Assembly: GCA_036426205.1 (NCBI GenBank)
Contig: CM071571.1
Span: 114,065,306-114,129,305 of the forward strand
Source of the DNA: Ascaphus truei
Lineage: Eukaryota > Chordata > Amphibia > Anura > Ascaphidae
Direction: 5' to 3'
Length of the DNA stretch: 64,000 bases
Position 1 is the first letter of the stretch, and every line of letters begins with the position of its first letter. Both the position numbers and the translations under genes were made by a program. This document shows, in pieces, positions 10,719-21,449 of this stretch. Below the pieces are notes generated by a model. It was not told the DNA's origin. It saw only the letters and a program-made list of their open reading frames with translations, and searched no databases.

Positions 10719-11282
10719 GCGTTAGACTGCCTCCCACAAGCAGGTTAAGGATCGACTGTAATATCAGTGTTGATCAAAAAGATTTGATCAGAAAGAAACC
10801 CCTTTAAATAGCACTCAAATGTCACACATATTATAACGGACACAGTGGTCCTGCAGTAATATACTGCCTGTCGTTAGTATTATTAGACAACACCGAGGAT
10901 AATCAAAAAATAATACAATTTATTACTTCTACATAGAGAATAAAAAAACACAGATACATTGGTAAAAATCCTATTAGTCTGTGGCTGATATGCGCAGGTA
11001 TGCGTAGGTAAGTACTATTGACTATTTAATACTCTGACTATCCCTGACATCCAGAAGTCACGGTGGTTGTAAGTGTGTGATAAGTGCTATTGACTATATC
11101 ATAAGCAGGTAATGCTCGTTCTTAATAGTTATATATAGTATCTAGCAACAAGGTGATACAGAGCAGTATGGTATACCGGATATATGCAAAGTGTGTTTAG
11201 CACTAGTCTCTATAGTTTTGTATGAGACCCCAGGGTAAATGCCTGCAGAATAATGTATCAGTTTGCCGAGTTGTCTAAACAG

Positions 11283-12052
11283 AGGTATAGACAGAACAGT
11301 ATATCGCACTAAATCACATCGGTGTATATATCTCTCTGACTCGTCGCTACCACTTATACCATGTAGCCTCGTGTATCCTGGTTTATCGCTCCGATGTAAC
11401 TCAAAGCAAGCATAGCCAAATATCTGAGTATGAGCGGCGCAGTCGTCATATGTGACTATATCGTATCCTGAGCTGTGTCTGGTACAGTAATGTAACACCG
11501 TCTAACGTGATAGTAGTAAGCAAAAATGCTCGTTCTACGTGAGTTAGGTTGTAGCGTAACATGTTGTATGATACAGGCCTGCTCGTAGTTAACACTGCGG
11601 GATGTCGCCCCCGATGAACGTCACTAACGTGACGTAATTTGTCCCGTAGAGCACATATACCGGTTTAAACCAAAATTGTTTAATAGAGGTATAGGCAGCA
11701 GTATATCGCATTAAATCACATCTGTGTATGTATCCCTCTGAATCGTCGCTACCGCTTATACCGTATATCCTCATGTATCCTGGTTTATATCGGTCCGATG
11801 TAACTCAAAGCAAGCATAGGCAATTGTCTGAGGTAAGAAAATCGATTCATCATATGTAACACATATCGTATCCAGAACTATGTTAGGTGCAGTACTGGGA
11901 CATCGTCTAACATGATAATGGTAAGTAAAATGCCGTTCTTAGGTATAAGTGAAATAGTTCTTGGCTAGCTGTGTGCATGATACAAGCCTGCTCGTAGGTA
12001 ACACTGCGGGATGTCGCCACTCGATTGACGTCACTGACGTGACGTCCTAAAG
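11283..12052 (+). repeat. Tandem diverged units U1 and U2
   Basis: Two units of 350-420 bp share the same order of landmarks: tatatcgca, tcgctacc.cttatacc, tcctggttta, gatgtaactcaaagcaagca, and ctgcgggatgtcgcc followed by tcact-acgtgacgt. They are clearly related but diverged. U1 also occurs alone at 3172-3598, which shows that U2 is the more readily lost or gained unit. Confidence 0.7.
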
Positions 12053-12394
12053 TAGAGGCAACGTTATTCTAACATTTGCTGTAACTAGCGGGTTACATTC
12101 TGGGTATGGCTGGGTATGTGCGGGTATGTTCTGGGCTAGTTTGAGGCACGTTAAGGCATTTCGCATTGACTAATGACCCATAGGATTAACACAGCAGGGA
12201 TCCCTGGCAGTCCAATTCAGTTTGAATGGGACTGCCAGGGACCCCCGCTGTTATTGATAGGCATTAATCAATGCAGAAATGCTGGGGCTAGTTTAAGGAA
12301 AGTTTAAGGCAGTATTCAGAATGTACTGGGTGTTTCCTGGGTCTTTTGGGGGAAATTGCCACTGGTTTTTGTTGAATAAGAGTTGCCTCTACTG
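12050..12394. mobile_element. MITE inside U2 inverted pair
   Basis: A 345 bp element is bounded by inverted ends AGTAGAGGCAACG and GAGTTGCCTCTACT. It is itself palindromic around 12222: CAGGGATCCCTGGCAGTCC faces GGGACTGCCAGGGACCCC. The second copy is at 19521-19880. It has no ORF, so it would be a non-autonomous DNA element. The superfamily is not determined. Confidence 0.6.
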
Positions 12395-12395
12395 T

Positions 12396-12481
12396 ACGTC
12401 CCGACGTACGTTTCACGTGTCTACCACGCTTCATCATTCATGAAGCGTGGTAGACACGTGAAACGTAATTCGGGACGTAGG
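12396..12481. repeat. Perfect-stem hairpin
   Basis: CGTTTCACGTGTCTACCACG with CTTCAT forms one arm, and ATGAAG with CGTGGTAGACACGTGAAACG the other, around a 5-base loop at 12435-12439. The outer flanks tacgtcccg and cgggacgta extend the stem with a mismatch. The mirror copy lies at 19435-19520. Perfect stems of this length are prone to cruciform formation. Confidence 0.8.
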
Positions 12482-13729
12482 AAGTCACGTCAGTGACGTC
12501 ATCGAGTGGCGACATCCCGCAGTGTTACCTACGAGCAGGCTTGTATCATGCACACAGCTAGCCAAGAACTTATTTCACTTTAACCTAAGAATGAGCAGTT
12601 TTACTTACCATTATCATGCTAGACGATTGTCACAGTACTGCACCTAACATGAGTTCTGGATACGATATGTGTTACATTATATGACTGCGATTTCTTACCT
12701 CGACAATTGCCTATGCTTGCTTTGAGTTAATGGACCGATATTAAACCAGGATACATGAGGATATACGGTATAAGCGGTAGTGACGATTCAGAGGGTACAT
12801 AAACAGATGTGATTTAATGCGATTATACTGCTCTAATAAATAGGGAAGGGGGGGAGTGAGGGAATGAGCTCTTGCTACTGTCCTAGAAATGGTGCCAGGG
12901 GTGAATGGAACTAGGTAACATATAGAGTACTTGCATAGGCAAGCGAGAGAACCCCTTTAGAACCAGCACTCGGGGGTGATTAAGGGAGTAGATAAATAAA
13001 CCTTTATTAAATTATTAGGGTATCAGTGAGCACAAAAATTAGAAACAATTAAACAGCTAACTCCCAGTCCTATAGACAGGCTGGTTGCCAGTGGATCTAG
13101 GGAATACTGTAACTGGCTATGCAGAATAGATGTTTAGCTAATGCCTCAGTGAGGTATATAGATGTATAAATATTTATAGTCTTATCAAGGATGTACCGGA
13201 CAGGACTTATAAATATATACCTACACTGAATGAATTGATTCAAAGAGTGTACTCATGGAAAGCATATAGTAAGTGATGGCGTACAGTATCACCGCATCAC
13301 AAACTGAACATATATACAGATCATACATTTGGGTACTCCAAAAAATATGAATCAACAAAAATTATATATATAAAAGTCCCTAGTAAGAAACACGCATAAG
13401 TATATAACATAGGGTTAAAAGGCTACTATATAGCTAAAGATAGGCTGAGGGCCAAGTACATAATGTGTACAAGAGATTTCAACATGACACATTCCAATCT
13501 CTGTCTATAATATAGTGCCTCAGCCTATTCGGGAGTTCTCACGTAAGTAGATATTAATAAGTGAGTAACTCCCCCACGAACTTCCGTGGAAACGGCACCG
13601 TATAGTAAGGTGAAGTTGTATAAGCATTTATGTTTCAAAGTGCAACGGTTTTAATTACTGTGCCCACAATGTGAAGTGGTATAGAGTAAAGGTCTGGTCT
13701 AAATACCAGATATACTTAGTGTAGCACTA

Positions 13730-14050
13730 AGAACTCTATGCCACCTCCCACCCGGTGTGGTTATTCATGAGCACACCGGGACANNNNNNNNNNNNNNNNN
13801 NNNNNNNNNNNNNNNNNNNNNNNNNNCCCCCCGCCGTCAGAGTGCCAATCGAGCTCAAAAAGAACTCTATTGCACTCCCACCCGGTGTGGTGTATTCATG
13901 AGCACCACGGACATTTAGTTCAGCGTGTGAGGAAGGGGTTAAACTTAGTGTAACACTAAGGTCTCTATGCACCTCCCACCGGTGTGGTGTATTTCATGAA
14001 CACCACCGAACCTTTTAGTTAGCCGGTTGAGGAAGGGGTTAATGTTGGAT
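13730..14050 (+). repeat. Tandem hairpin units beside PLE
   Basis: Units of roughly 100-115 bp contain CCGGTGTGGTG-tattcatga-CACCACCGG, a near-perfect hairpin, followed by ttagttagccgggtgagg and aaggggttaa. Further single units occur at about 3772-3830, 14190-14260, 14462-14525 and, reversed, 18105-18165 and 7225-7257. They always border the PLE bodies, so they resemble the pseudo-LTR repeats known for PLEs. A run of N interrupts the array. Confidence 0.65.
13784..13826. other. Assembly gap (43 N)
   Basis: There are 43 N in the tandem hairpin array. The bases right after it (ccccccgccgtcagagtgcc) do not match any other unit and look like unreliable consensus. Confidence 0.95.
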
Positions 14051-14634
14051 AACACTCTAATATACTGTCAGAGTCTCCTTAAGGTCTATTATAGGACTCA
14101 CTAGATGGTCTGTATATGGATGAATAGAGCCCCTATATATGTACACTAGATAGAAGGGTCCTCTTAGTGTATGTACAATATACTGTATACAACTCCAATC
14201 CGGTGTGGTGTATTAATGAACACCACCGAACATTAAATTAACCGGATAGGGAGAAGAATAAAATGCATTTCAAATCTGTGTCAGGTGGGTGTTGGCGTCT
14301 ATGAGCCAATTGTAATGGTATTAATAGCTCAGATCCCCATGCAGGTAGATGTATGTAGTGAGGTGAAGATATACACTCAGTTGTTTCTGTGTTATAAGAC
14401 CATCTTGATTGCTTAGTGATCACACAGAACACACAGGTTCACGTTGCATATTTATAGGTAGACTTCCACCCGGCGTGGTGTATTAATGAACACCACAGAA
14501 CGTTAGTTAGCCGGGTGGGGGGAGTCTCTGTGGGGGTAGAAAGGTGCCTAGATACAGCTCACCCTTGCAGCGATCACCTCGGAGCTGCGTTCCACACCGC
14601 ACTGACACGTGCTGACGTCACGGAAGTGCGTCCT

Positions 14635-14679
14635 CCACCGACAGCTGTTTCGCATCGCTCTGACGCTTTCTCAAGGTGG
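14635..14679 (-). ncRNA. Hammerhead-like motif beside PLE copy 2 (f)
   Basis: The minus strand reads CCACC, TTGAGAA, A, GCGTC-agagc-GATGC, GAAA, palindrome ACAGCTGT, C, GGTGG. Stem I (CCACC/GGTGG) is five perfect pairs, stem II has five pairs with one G-U, and the cleavage triplet is GUC. The core carries U3 and A8 in place of C3 and G8, a paired change that keeps their contact. It lies 3' of the PLE coding region, where PLE hammerheads are known to occur. One unpaired A precedes stem II. Cleavage is not shown. Confidence 0.5.
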
Positions 14680-15299
14680 TCCCGCCTCCATGATAGCCGA
14701 TTGTGTTAAATAGGCACACGTTGTCATGGCAACGGTCGGCGCTAAAGGTAAGTATTAGATCAATAAAGCTTTAGTTTTGTGTCTCTTTATTGTACAGAGT
14801 AATGGCAGGTATCTTAAGGATTAACCTGAATGGTTACATCGGGAGTGGGGGTAGTGAGCAAATATGTAGCACTTCAAGCAAGGAGGCAATTAGGCTGTGA
14901 ATAATCTACCATATAAAGTGATACTGGGATCAAAGATAGGTATTTGATTATATGATTGATTATATGATCGATACTGGGGGTGTGAAGGCAAATTTGTCCA
15001 TGGAATCATACCCAATAAGTGGTCTGAAAATATCAGTATATATATTTATCTCCGTTGTTTGGGAGCAAAATAGTGGGTATATATAGGGTATATATATGGG
15101 GGGGGGGGTTTTAGCAGAAGTCAATTGGGACAAAATTGAGTACCAATGTTGGACCTAAGGGGCATAGGGGGCATGTCACCCAGATGTTAGCTGGTAAGTT
15201 GGCGTTTACCCACCCCTCAGGAACGGGAGTGGGGAAACCAGTCCCGGGACAAGTACATACACTGTCTAGCTTGATGTCTGTGTTGTTTAGCCAATGAAT

Positions 15300-18010
15300 C
15301 GGGCAAACATACGCCCTCGTTCAGGCCCTGTGGATACAGGGTACCTAGTGTATAAATCCAGTTCGCCTCTTTTTTCAGAAGTTCTCGGTCCCAATCCCCC
15401 TTCTAATGGATTCTGGAAGTTGGTATATGCTTTTAAACGTAAAGTGAGATGTCCCCCCATGTGCAGTGGTAACGTGTTTGGCCAGCGGGGTATCGATGTT
15501 GTTCCGTATGGTCCTTATGTGTTCAAGGACCCTCCTTCGTAATTGTCTGCTTTTTTTCCTACATATTTTTTGCCACATTGACACCCGCCTGGTAAATTAC
15601 CCCAGTAGTTCGACAGTTTACGAAGTGGCGTTTTTGAATGTCTTGCTATCATCCAGTTACCAAAAGTTTTAGTAACCTTGAGCATATTGGCATGCACGGC
15701 ACTCCTTGCATTGTAGTTACCCGGGGATTTTTTGTCAAGCCAAGTACAGAGGAGATAGGTTCGAAATGGCTAGGGACCCGAAGGTCCCTGATGTTGGTTG
15801 ATCTCCTACTGACCATTGGGTCTAGGTTTCAAGACCCCCCGTAGGTCCGTGTCCTCCAAGAGAACATGCCAATGCTTGTTGACAATATGGCGATAATTGC
15901 CATGTCTGTTATGCGTGCCAATAAGACGAATAACTTTTTGCTCATGTGGTTTTGGTGTGGGATTAAGCAAAGACGCCCGTTGGGTTTGCTTTGCTCTGTT
16001 ATAGGCCTTCCTTACGCTGTTTTTACTGTAACCTCTGGCGAGAAAACGTTGGGCATGGAATGTGCTTGTTTTTCAAATGCCTCATACCTCGAGCAATTTC
16101 TCTTTACTCTTAGGTATTGGCCCGTGGGATGCCCATTAAGAGATTATGGGGGTGAATACTGTCAGCATGTAGTAAAACTGTTTGTTGCAGTTGATTTGCG
16201 GTGTGTTGGTGGTCTCAATTCTAACCATTGCTAGCACGCGTAATTCTCAGATCTAGGAAGACTATGTTTCTGGTCCAATGTCATATGTAGTCGTAGGTTG
16301 AGGGAGTTACAGTTTAGTTTGTTGATGAATTCAACAACATGGTACGAGAACCGCCCAGAGAATGATAATACATCGATATACCTTGCCCATAATGTAATAT
16401 GGGTGTATATCTCATTCTCCTCTGTGAACACTACTTCTGCCTCCCACCACCCCAGGTACAGGTTGGCGTACGAGGGGGCACATGTTTGTCCCCATGGCAG
16501 TCCCCTGTACCTGGTGGTTGAGTTTGTTGTTAAAAAAAGTAGTTCTAGTCAATACAAATCGTAGCAGTGATTCAATGAATTGATTGTGCTTGGTGTATAA
16601 AAGACCCCTTGTTTTGAGAAAGTACAGAGTGGCTTGTATACCGTTGTCGTGTATTATGCTTATGTAAAGCGACTCCACGTCCATGGTTATAAGGAGAGTA
16701 TTTTCATCTACCACGGTATCATCAATACGTGTGAGGATATCCGTGATATCTCTCAAATATGACGGGAGTGCTACTACAAACGGTCTCAGTACTTTATCTA
16801 AATAGACACTCGCCTTTTCACTCAAGTTGCTAATCCCGGAGACGATCGGTCGTCCTGGTGGTGGCTTTTTGGTTTGTGAATTTTTTGGAGGCTATAAAAT
16901 GTGGCTATTTTAGGCACTTTATTGTACATAGCATTTAGTTCACGCTTGCTAATTACCTTGTCTGTCAGAGCCTGTATTAAGGATGGTAATTAGTTCCTTG
17001 TTGTATTGAATGGTGGGGTCTTTTGGTAGGATCTCGTAACAAGTGCGGTCGGATAGAAGTCTAAGGTTCTCTTTAAGTACTCCTCTCTTTCCCATAATCA
17101 CAAATTCCCCCCTTTGTCGGATGGTTTAATGACTATGGTCTGGTTTGCCGTAGGTCGTTAAGAGCTTTTCTCTCACAAGTGTGAGGTTACCCGTGTGGGG
17201 GCATATCTGATTTGTTCCAAATCGTTAACAACCAGCTTGGTAAATATCTCAACATTTGGACAGATGCCTGATGGGGGAATAAATGTGGCTCTAGGTCTAA
17301 ATCTGTAATGGCCCTTCCCCAATCGGTCATTCGACTCTTCCTCAAGTGAGGCTAGATTCTGAAGGTTCTCACCGATCAAGTTGGTCTAGATCTGGTAATC
17401 ACCCAAATTTGTTTATATATCCTCTCTCCGTTTGAAGAACTTATGAAGCAATAGTTACGTCCAAACAGATCACATCTTCACTCTTCTCACCATTCAAAGA
17501 TGTTTAAAATCAGATGAGGGGGAGAATGACAGGCCTTTGAGGAGAACTTTTAGCTGGAAGTCATCAAGGACCAGTTTAGATAGATTGATCACTTGACTAT
17601 TCTCCTCTTGGATGCTTGTTAATATCTGCGTTCTCCCCTCGGCTTCCTCTTCCCCCCTGGCCTCTGGCACCCCATTGATCTAGTCTTGAGATCTGCTCTT
17701 CTGGTCCCTTTCTTGTCTTGTATTTGGGTAGGGAAAAGGGAGCGTACTGTCTGTGTCCTTTCCTAAAAAAGGGGGTATTGGCTCCTTCAACCCCTGTACG
17801 TCTTGACCCGACTCGCCCTCATCATTGGATGTCCCAGTCGTGTACTGGAGTCATATGGTGGTGTCTAGATGTTTTTTTCTCGGATTAGTGTGTTAAACAC
17901 ATAGCCTTCCGTGTAGTCTTTCTTGTCGCGTAGATATTTACGTTGTTTACGTGCTTTAAGGTCATTAGTGAACTTTGATACATTTTTTTAAATTAATCTC
18001 CAATGTATCA
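15300..18010 (-). pseudogene. PLE copy 2 coding remnants
   Basis: The longest intact piece (about 16412-16825) spans the RT from SEKASVYLDKVLRPFV through TMDVESLYISI to the AMGT region. The ARYID segment is at about 16380, and the GIY-YIG part with RRRVLEHIRTIRNN is at 15375-15560. Frames change at short intervals by one-base losses relative to copy 1, for example where GKKYVGKT becomes GKKYVGKK. The pattern, mostly deletions in short runs, could be true decay or long-read consensus error. Confidence 0.75.
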
Positions 18011-18075
18011 AATTCCTCACTCCCTTTCCATTGTTGAACATCAGTCAGGCATTTATGAGTTCTTCAGTTGTTTAG

Positions 18076-21000
18076 TGTTACACTAAGTTAACCCCTTCCT
18101 CACCCGGCTAACTAAATGTCCGGTGGTGCTCATGAATACACCACACCGGGTGGGAGGTGCATAGAGTTCTTTAGTGCTACACTAAGTATATCTGGGTATT
18201 TAGACCAGACCTTTACTCTATACCACTTCACATTGTGGGCACAGTAATTAAAACCGTTGCACTTTGAAACATAAATTGCTTATACAACTTCACCTTACTA
18301 TACGGTGCCGTTTCCACGGAAGTTCGTGGGGGAGTTACTCACTTATTAATATCTACTTACGTGAGAACTCCCGAATAGGCTGAGGCACTATATTATAGAC
18401 AGAGATTGTGAATGTGTCATGTTGAAATCTCTTGTACACATTATGTACTTGGCCCTCAGCCTATCTTTAGCTATATAGTAGCCTTTTTAACCCTATGTTA
18501 TATACTTATGCGTCGTTTCTTACTAGGGACTTTTATATATATAATTTTTGTTGATTCATATTTTTTGGAGTACCCAAATGTATGATCTGTATATATGTTC
18601 AGTTTTGTGATGCGGTGATACTGTACGCCATCACTTACTATATGCTTTCCATGAGTACACTCTTTGAATCAATTCATTCAGTGTAAGTATATATTTATAA
18701 GTCCTGTCCGTACATCCTTGATAAACTATAAATATTTATACATCTATATACCTCACTGAGGCATTAGCTAAACATCTATTCTGCATAGCCAGTTACTAGT
18801 ATTCCCTAGATCCACTGGCAACCAGCCTGTCTATAGGACTGGGAGTAGCTGTGCTGTTTAATTTGTTTCTAATAGTTTTGTGCTCACTGATACCCTAATA
18901 ATTTAATAAAGGTTTATTTATCTACTCCCTTTATCACCCCACGAGTGCTGGTTCTAAAGGGGTTCTCTCGCTTGCCTATGCAAGTACTCTATATGTTACC
19001 TAGTTCCATTCACCCCTGGCACCATTTCTAGGACAGTAGCAAGAGCTCATTCCCTCACTCCCCCCCTTCCCTATTTATTAGAGCAGTATATCGCATTAAA
19101 TCACATCTGTTTATGTATCCCTCTGAATCGTCACTACCGCTTATACCGTATATCCTCATGTATCCTGGTTTATATCGGTCCGATGTAACTCAAAGCAAGC
19201 ATAGGCAATTGTCTGAGGTAAGAAAATCGCAGTCATCATATGTAACACATATCGTATCCAGAACTATGTTAGGTGCAGTACTGTGACATCGTCTAGCATG
19301 ATAATGGTAAGTAAAACTGCTCATTCTTAGGTATAAGTGAAATAAGTTCTTGGCTAGCTGTGTGCATGATACAAGCCTGCTCGTAGGTAACACTGCGGGA
19401 TGTCGCCACTCGATGACGTCACTGACGTGACGTCCTACGTCCCGAATTACGTTTCACGTGTCTACCACGCTTCATGAATGATGAAGCGTGGTAGACACGT
19501 GAAACGTACGTCGGGACGTACAGTAGAGGCAACTCTTATTCTAACAAAAACCAGTGGCAATTCCCCCAAAAGACCCAGGAAACACCCAGGTACATTCTGA
19601 ATACATGCCTTAAACTTTCCTTAAACTAGCCCCAGCATTTCTGCATTGATTAATGGCCTATCAGATTAACAGCGGGGGTCCCTGGCAGTCCCATTCAAAC
19701 TGAATTGGACTGCCAGGGATCCCTGCTGTGTTAATCCTATGGGTCATTAGTCAATGCAGAAATGCCTTAAACGTGCCTCAAACTAGCCCAGAACATACCC
19801 AGCACATACCCAGCACATACCCAGAATGTAACCCGGCTAGTTTACAGCAAATGTTAGAATAAACGTTGCCTCTACTTTAGGACGTCACGTCAGTGACGTC
19901 ATCGAGTGGCGACATCCCGCAGTGTTACCTACGAGCAGGCTTGTATCATGCACACAGCTAGCCAAGAACTTATTTCACTTATACCTAAGAACGAGCAGTT
20001 TTACTTACCATTATCATGTTAGACGATGTCACAGTACTGCACCTAACATAGTTCTGGATACGATATGTGTTACATATGATGAATGCGATTTTCTTACCTC
20101 AGACAATTGCCTATGCTTGCTTTGAGTTACATCGGACCGATATAAACCAGGATACATGAGGATATACGGTATAAGCGGTAGCGACGATTCAGAGGGATAC
20201 ATACACAGATGTGATTTAATGCGATATACTGCTCTGCCTATACCTCTATTAAGACAATTTTGGTTAAACCGGTATATGTGCTCTACGGGACAAATTACGT
20301 CACGTTAGTGACGTCATCGCGGGGCGACATCCCGCAGTGTTAACTACGAGCAGGCCTGTATCATACACATAGTTAGCTACAAACCTAACTCACGTAGAAC
20401 GAGCATTTTTGCTTACTACTATCACGTTAGACGGTGTTACATTACTGTACCAGACACAGCTCAGGATACGATATATGTCACATATGACGACTGCGCCGCT
20501 CATACCTCAGATATTTGGCTATGCTTGCTTTGAGTTACATCGGAGCGATATAACCAGGATACACGAGGCTACATGGTATAAGTGGTAGCGACGAGTCAGA
20601 GAGATATATATACAGATGTGATTTAGTGCGATATACTGTTCTGTCTATACCTCTGTTTAGACAACTCTGGCTAAACTGATACATTTATTCTGCAGGCATT
20701 TACCCTGGGGTCTCATACAAAATATAGAGACTAGTGCTAAACACACTTTGCATATATCCGGTATACCATACTGCTCTGTATCACCTTGTTGCTAGATATA
20801 TATTATATACTATTAAGAACGAGCATTACCTGCTTTATGATATAGTCAATAGCACTTATCACAACTTACAACCACCGTGACTTCTGGATGTCAGGATATG
20901 TCAGAGTATTAAATAGTCAATAGTACTTACCTTACTATACCTGCGCATATCAGCCACAGACTAATAGGGATTTTTAACAATGTATCTGTGTTTTTAATTC

Positions 21001-21186
21001 TCTATGTAGAAGTAATAAAATTGTATTATTTTTTTGATTATCCTCGGTGTTTCTAATATACCTAACTGACAGGCAGTATATTACTGCAGGACCACTGTGT
21101 CCGTTATAATATGTGTGACATTTGAGTGCTAAATTTAAAGGGGTTTCTTTCTGATCAAATCTTTTTGATCAACACTGATATTACAG
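18076..21186 (-). repeat. Repeat X, right arm
   Basis: Reading leftward from 21186, the order is the X start, U1 (20668-20232), U2 (20232-19878), the MITE (19880-19521), the hairpin (19520-19435), U2' (19433-19085), then the taggtaacatatag segment and hairpin units to 18076. It is the cleaner of the two full copies, and the inverted U2 pair and MITE ends are easiest to align here. Confidence 0.75.
19521..19880. mobile_element. MITE, right arm copy
   Basis: Inverted ends are CAGTAGAGGCAAC at 19521 and GTTGCCTCTACTTTAG ending at about 19879. The inside is palindromic, with GGGTCCCTGGCAGTCCC facing GGACTGCCAGGGATCCC. It lies between the hairpin and U2, as in the left arm. It is non-coding. Confidence 0.6.
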
Positions 21187-21226
21187 TCTGATCCTTAACC
21201 TGCTTTGTGGAGAGGCAGTCTAACGC

Positions 21227-21445
21227 TCAGTCAGGGCAGCAGGTATGAGAGTGACCAGGATCGAATTCATTATCTGGTCCATCGGGCTTGAGGTGGCTGG
21301 TGGCAATTCTTGGGTATTCACTGGCCTCTATGGTTTCATGGAGCAAACAAGCAAGGTTCTCTGGGAATGTTATGTGTGATATGTTATGTATATTCAGTGG
21401 TAAAATAAAATCTGCAGCCATATTGTCTTCCTCCCAGTGAACCAT
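21227..21445 (-). other. 72-residue ORF, right arm copy
   Basis: This is the inverted counterpart of 10500-10718 with the same length and stop and a handful of substitutions (ADFILPLNIHN against ADLFLPTEYTN). One substitution cluster comes from compensating indels. It has no recognised family. Confidence 0.25.
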
Positions 21446-21449
21446 TTTA

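Larger units (their letters stand above)
11701..12837. repeat. Inverted pair U2/U2'
   Basis: U2 at 11701-12052 is repeated in reverse at 12486-12837, giving arms of about 350 bp. The 430 bp between them holds a MITE and a hairpin. The same arrangement occurs at 19085-20232. The arms carry ACGTCAGTGACGT and TGACGTCA elements, palindromic and CRE-like. Foldback transposons have this shape, but no target duplication was resolved. Confidence 0.7.
7258..13957 (+). repeat. Left arm of 17.5 kb palindrome
   Basis: This arm matches the reverse complement of 18076-24737 in order and content: the protease fragment, the ribozyme-like pair, the AT-rich block, the 72-residue ORF, then repeat X with U1, U2, MITE, hairpin and U2'. 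Matching landmarks sum to about 31,890-32,030 throughout, as expected for two inverted arms with scattered indels. The outer end stops inside a gypsy protease gene at acctaggt and touches PLE copy 1 directly. The arms look about 95% alike by eye, with many single-base indels. Confidence 0.85.
10757..13957 (+). repeat. Repeat X, left arm full form
   Basis: This starts with tgtaatatcagtgttgatc like copy 1 at 2828. It contains, in order, U1 (11283-11700), U2 (11701-12052), a MITE, a 37-bp-arm hairpin, inverted U2' (12486-12837), and a segment beginning taggtaacatatagagtac that in copy 1 follows U1 directly. It ends in hairpin-bearing tandem units beside the PLE. The nested inverted repeats make most of 11.7-12.84 kb able to fold back. 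No protein coding is seen. Confidence 0.75.
14041..18075 (-). mobile_element. Penelope-like element, copy 2 (palindrome spacer)
   Basis: This minus-strand PLE is nearly identical to copy 1 from about 3917 to 7230 but has many single-base deletions that break the frames. It holds two segments absent from copy 1, one with a hammerhead-like motif. It sits in the unique spacer between the two palindrome arms. Repeat X lies on its 3' side in the usual orientation and, inverted, on its 5' side. Inverted flanking repeats have been reported for PLEs, but here the homology extends 3.5 kb beyond X. Confidence 0.8.

Noticed and set aside
12495..12502. TGACGTCA as a CREB-regulated promoter
   Set aside because: The site exists, but no TATA box, transcript start or gene is nearby; it is part of a palindromic repeat.
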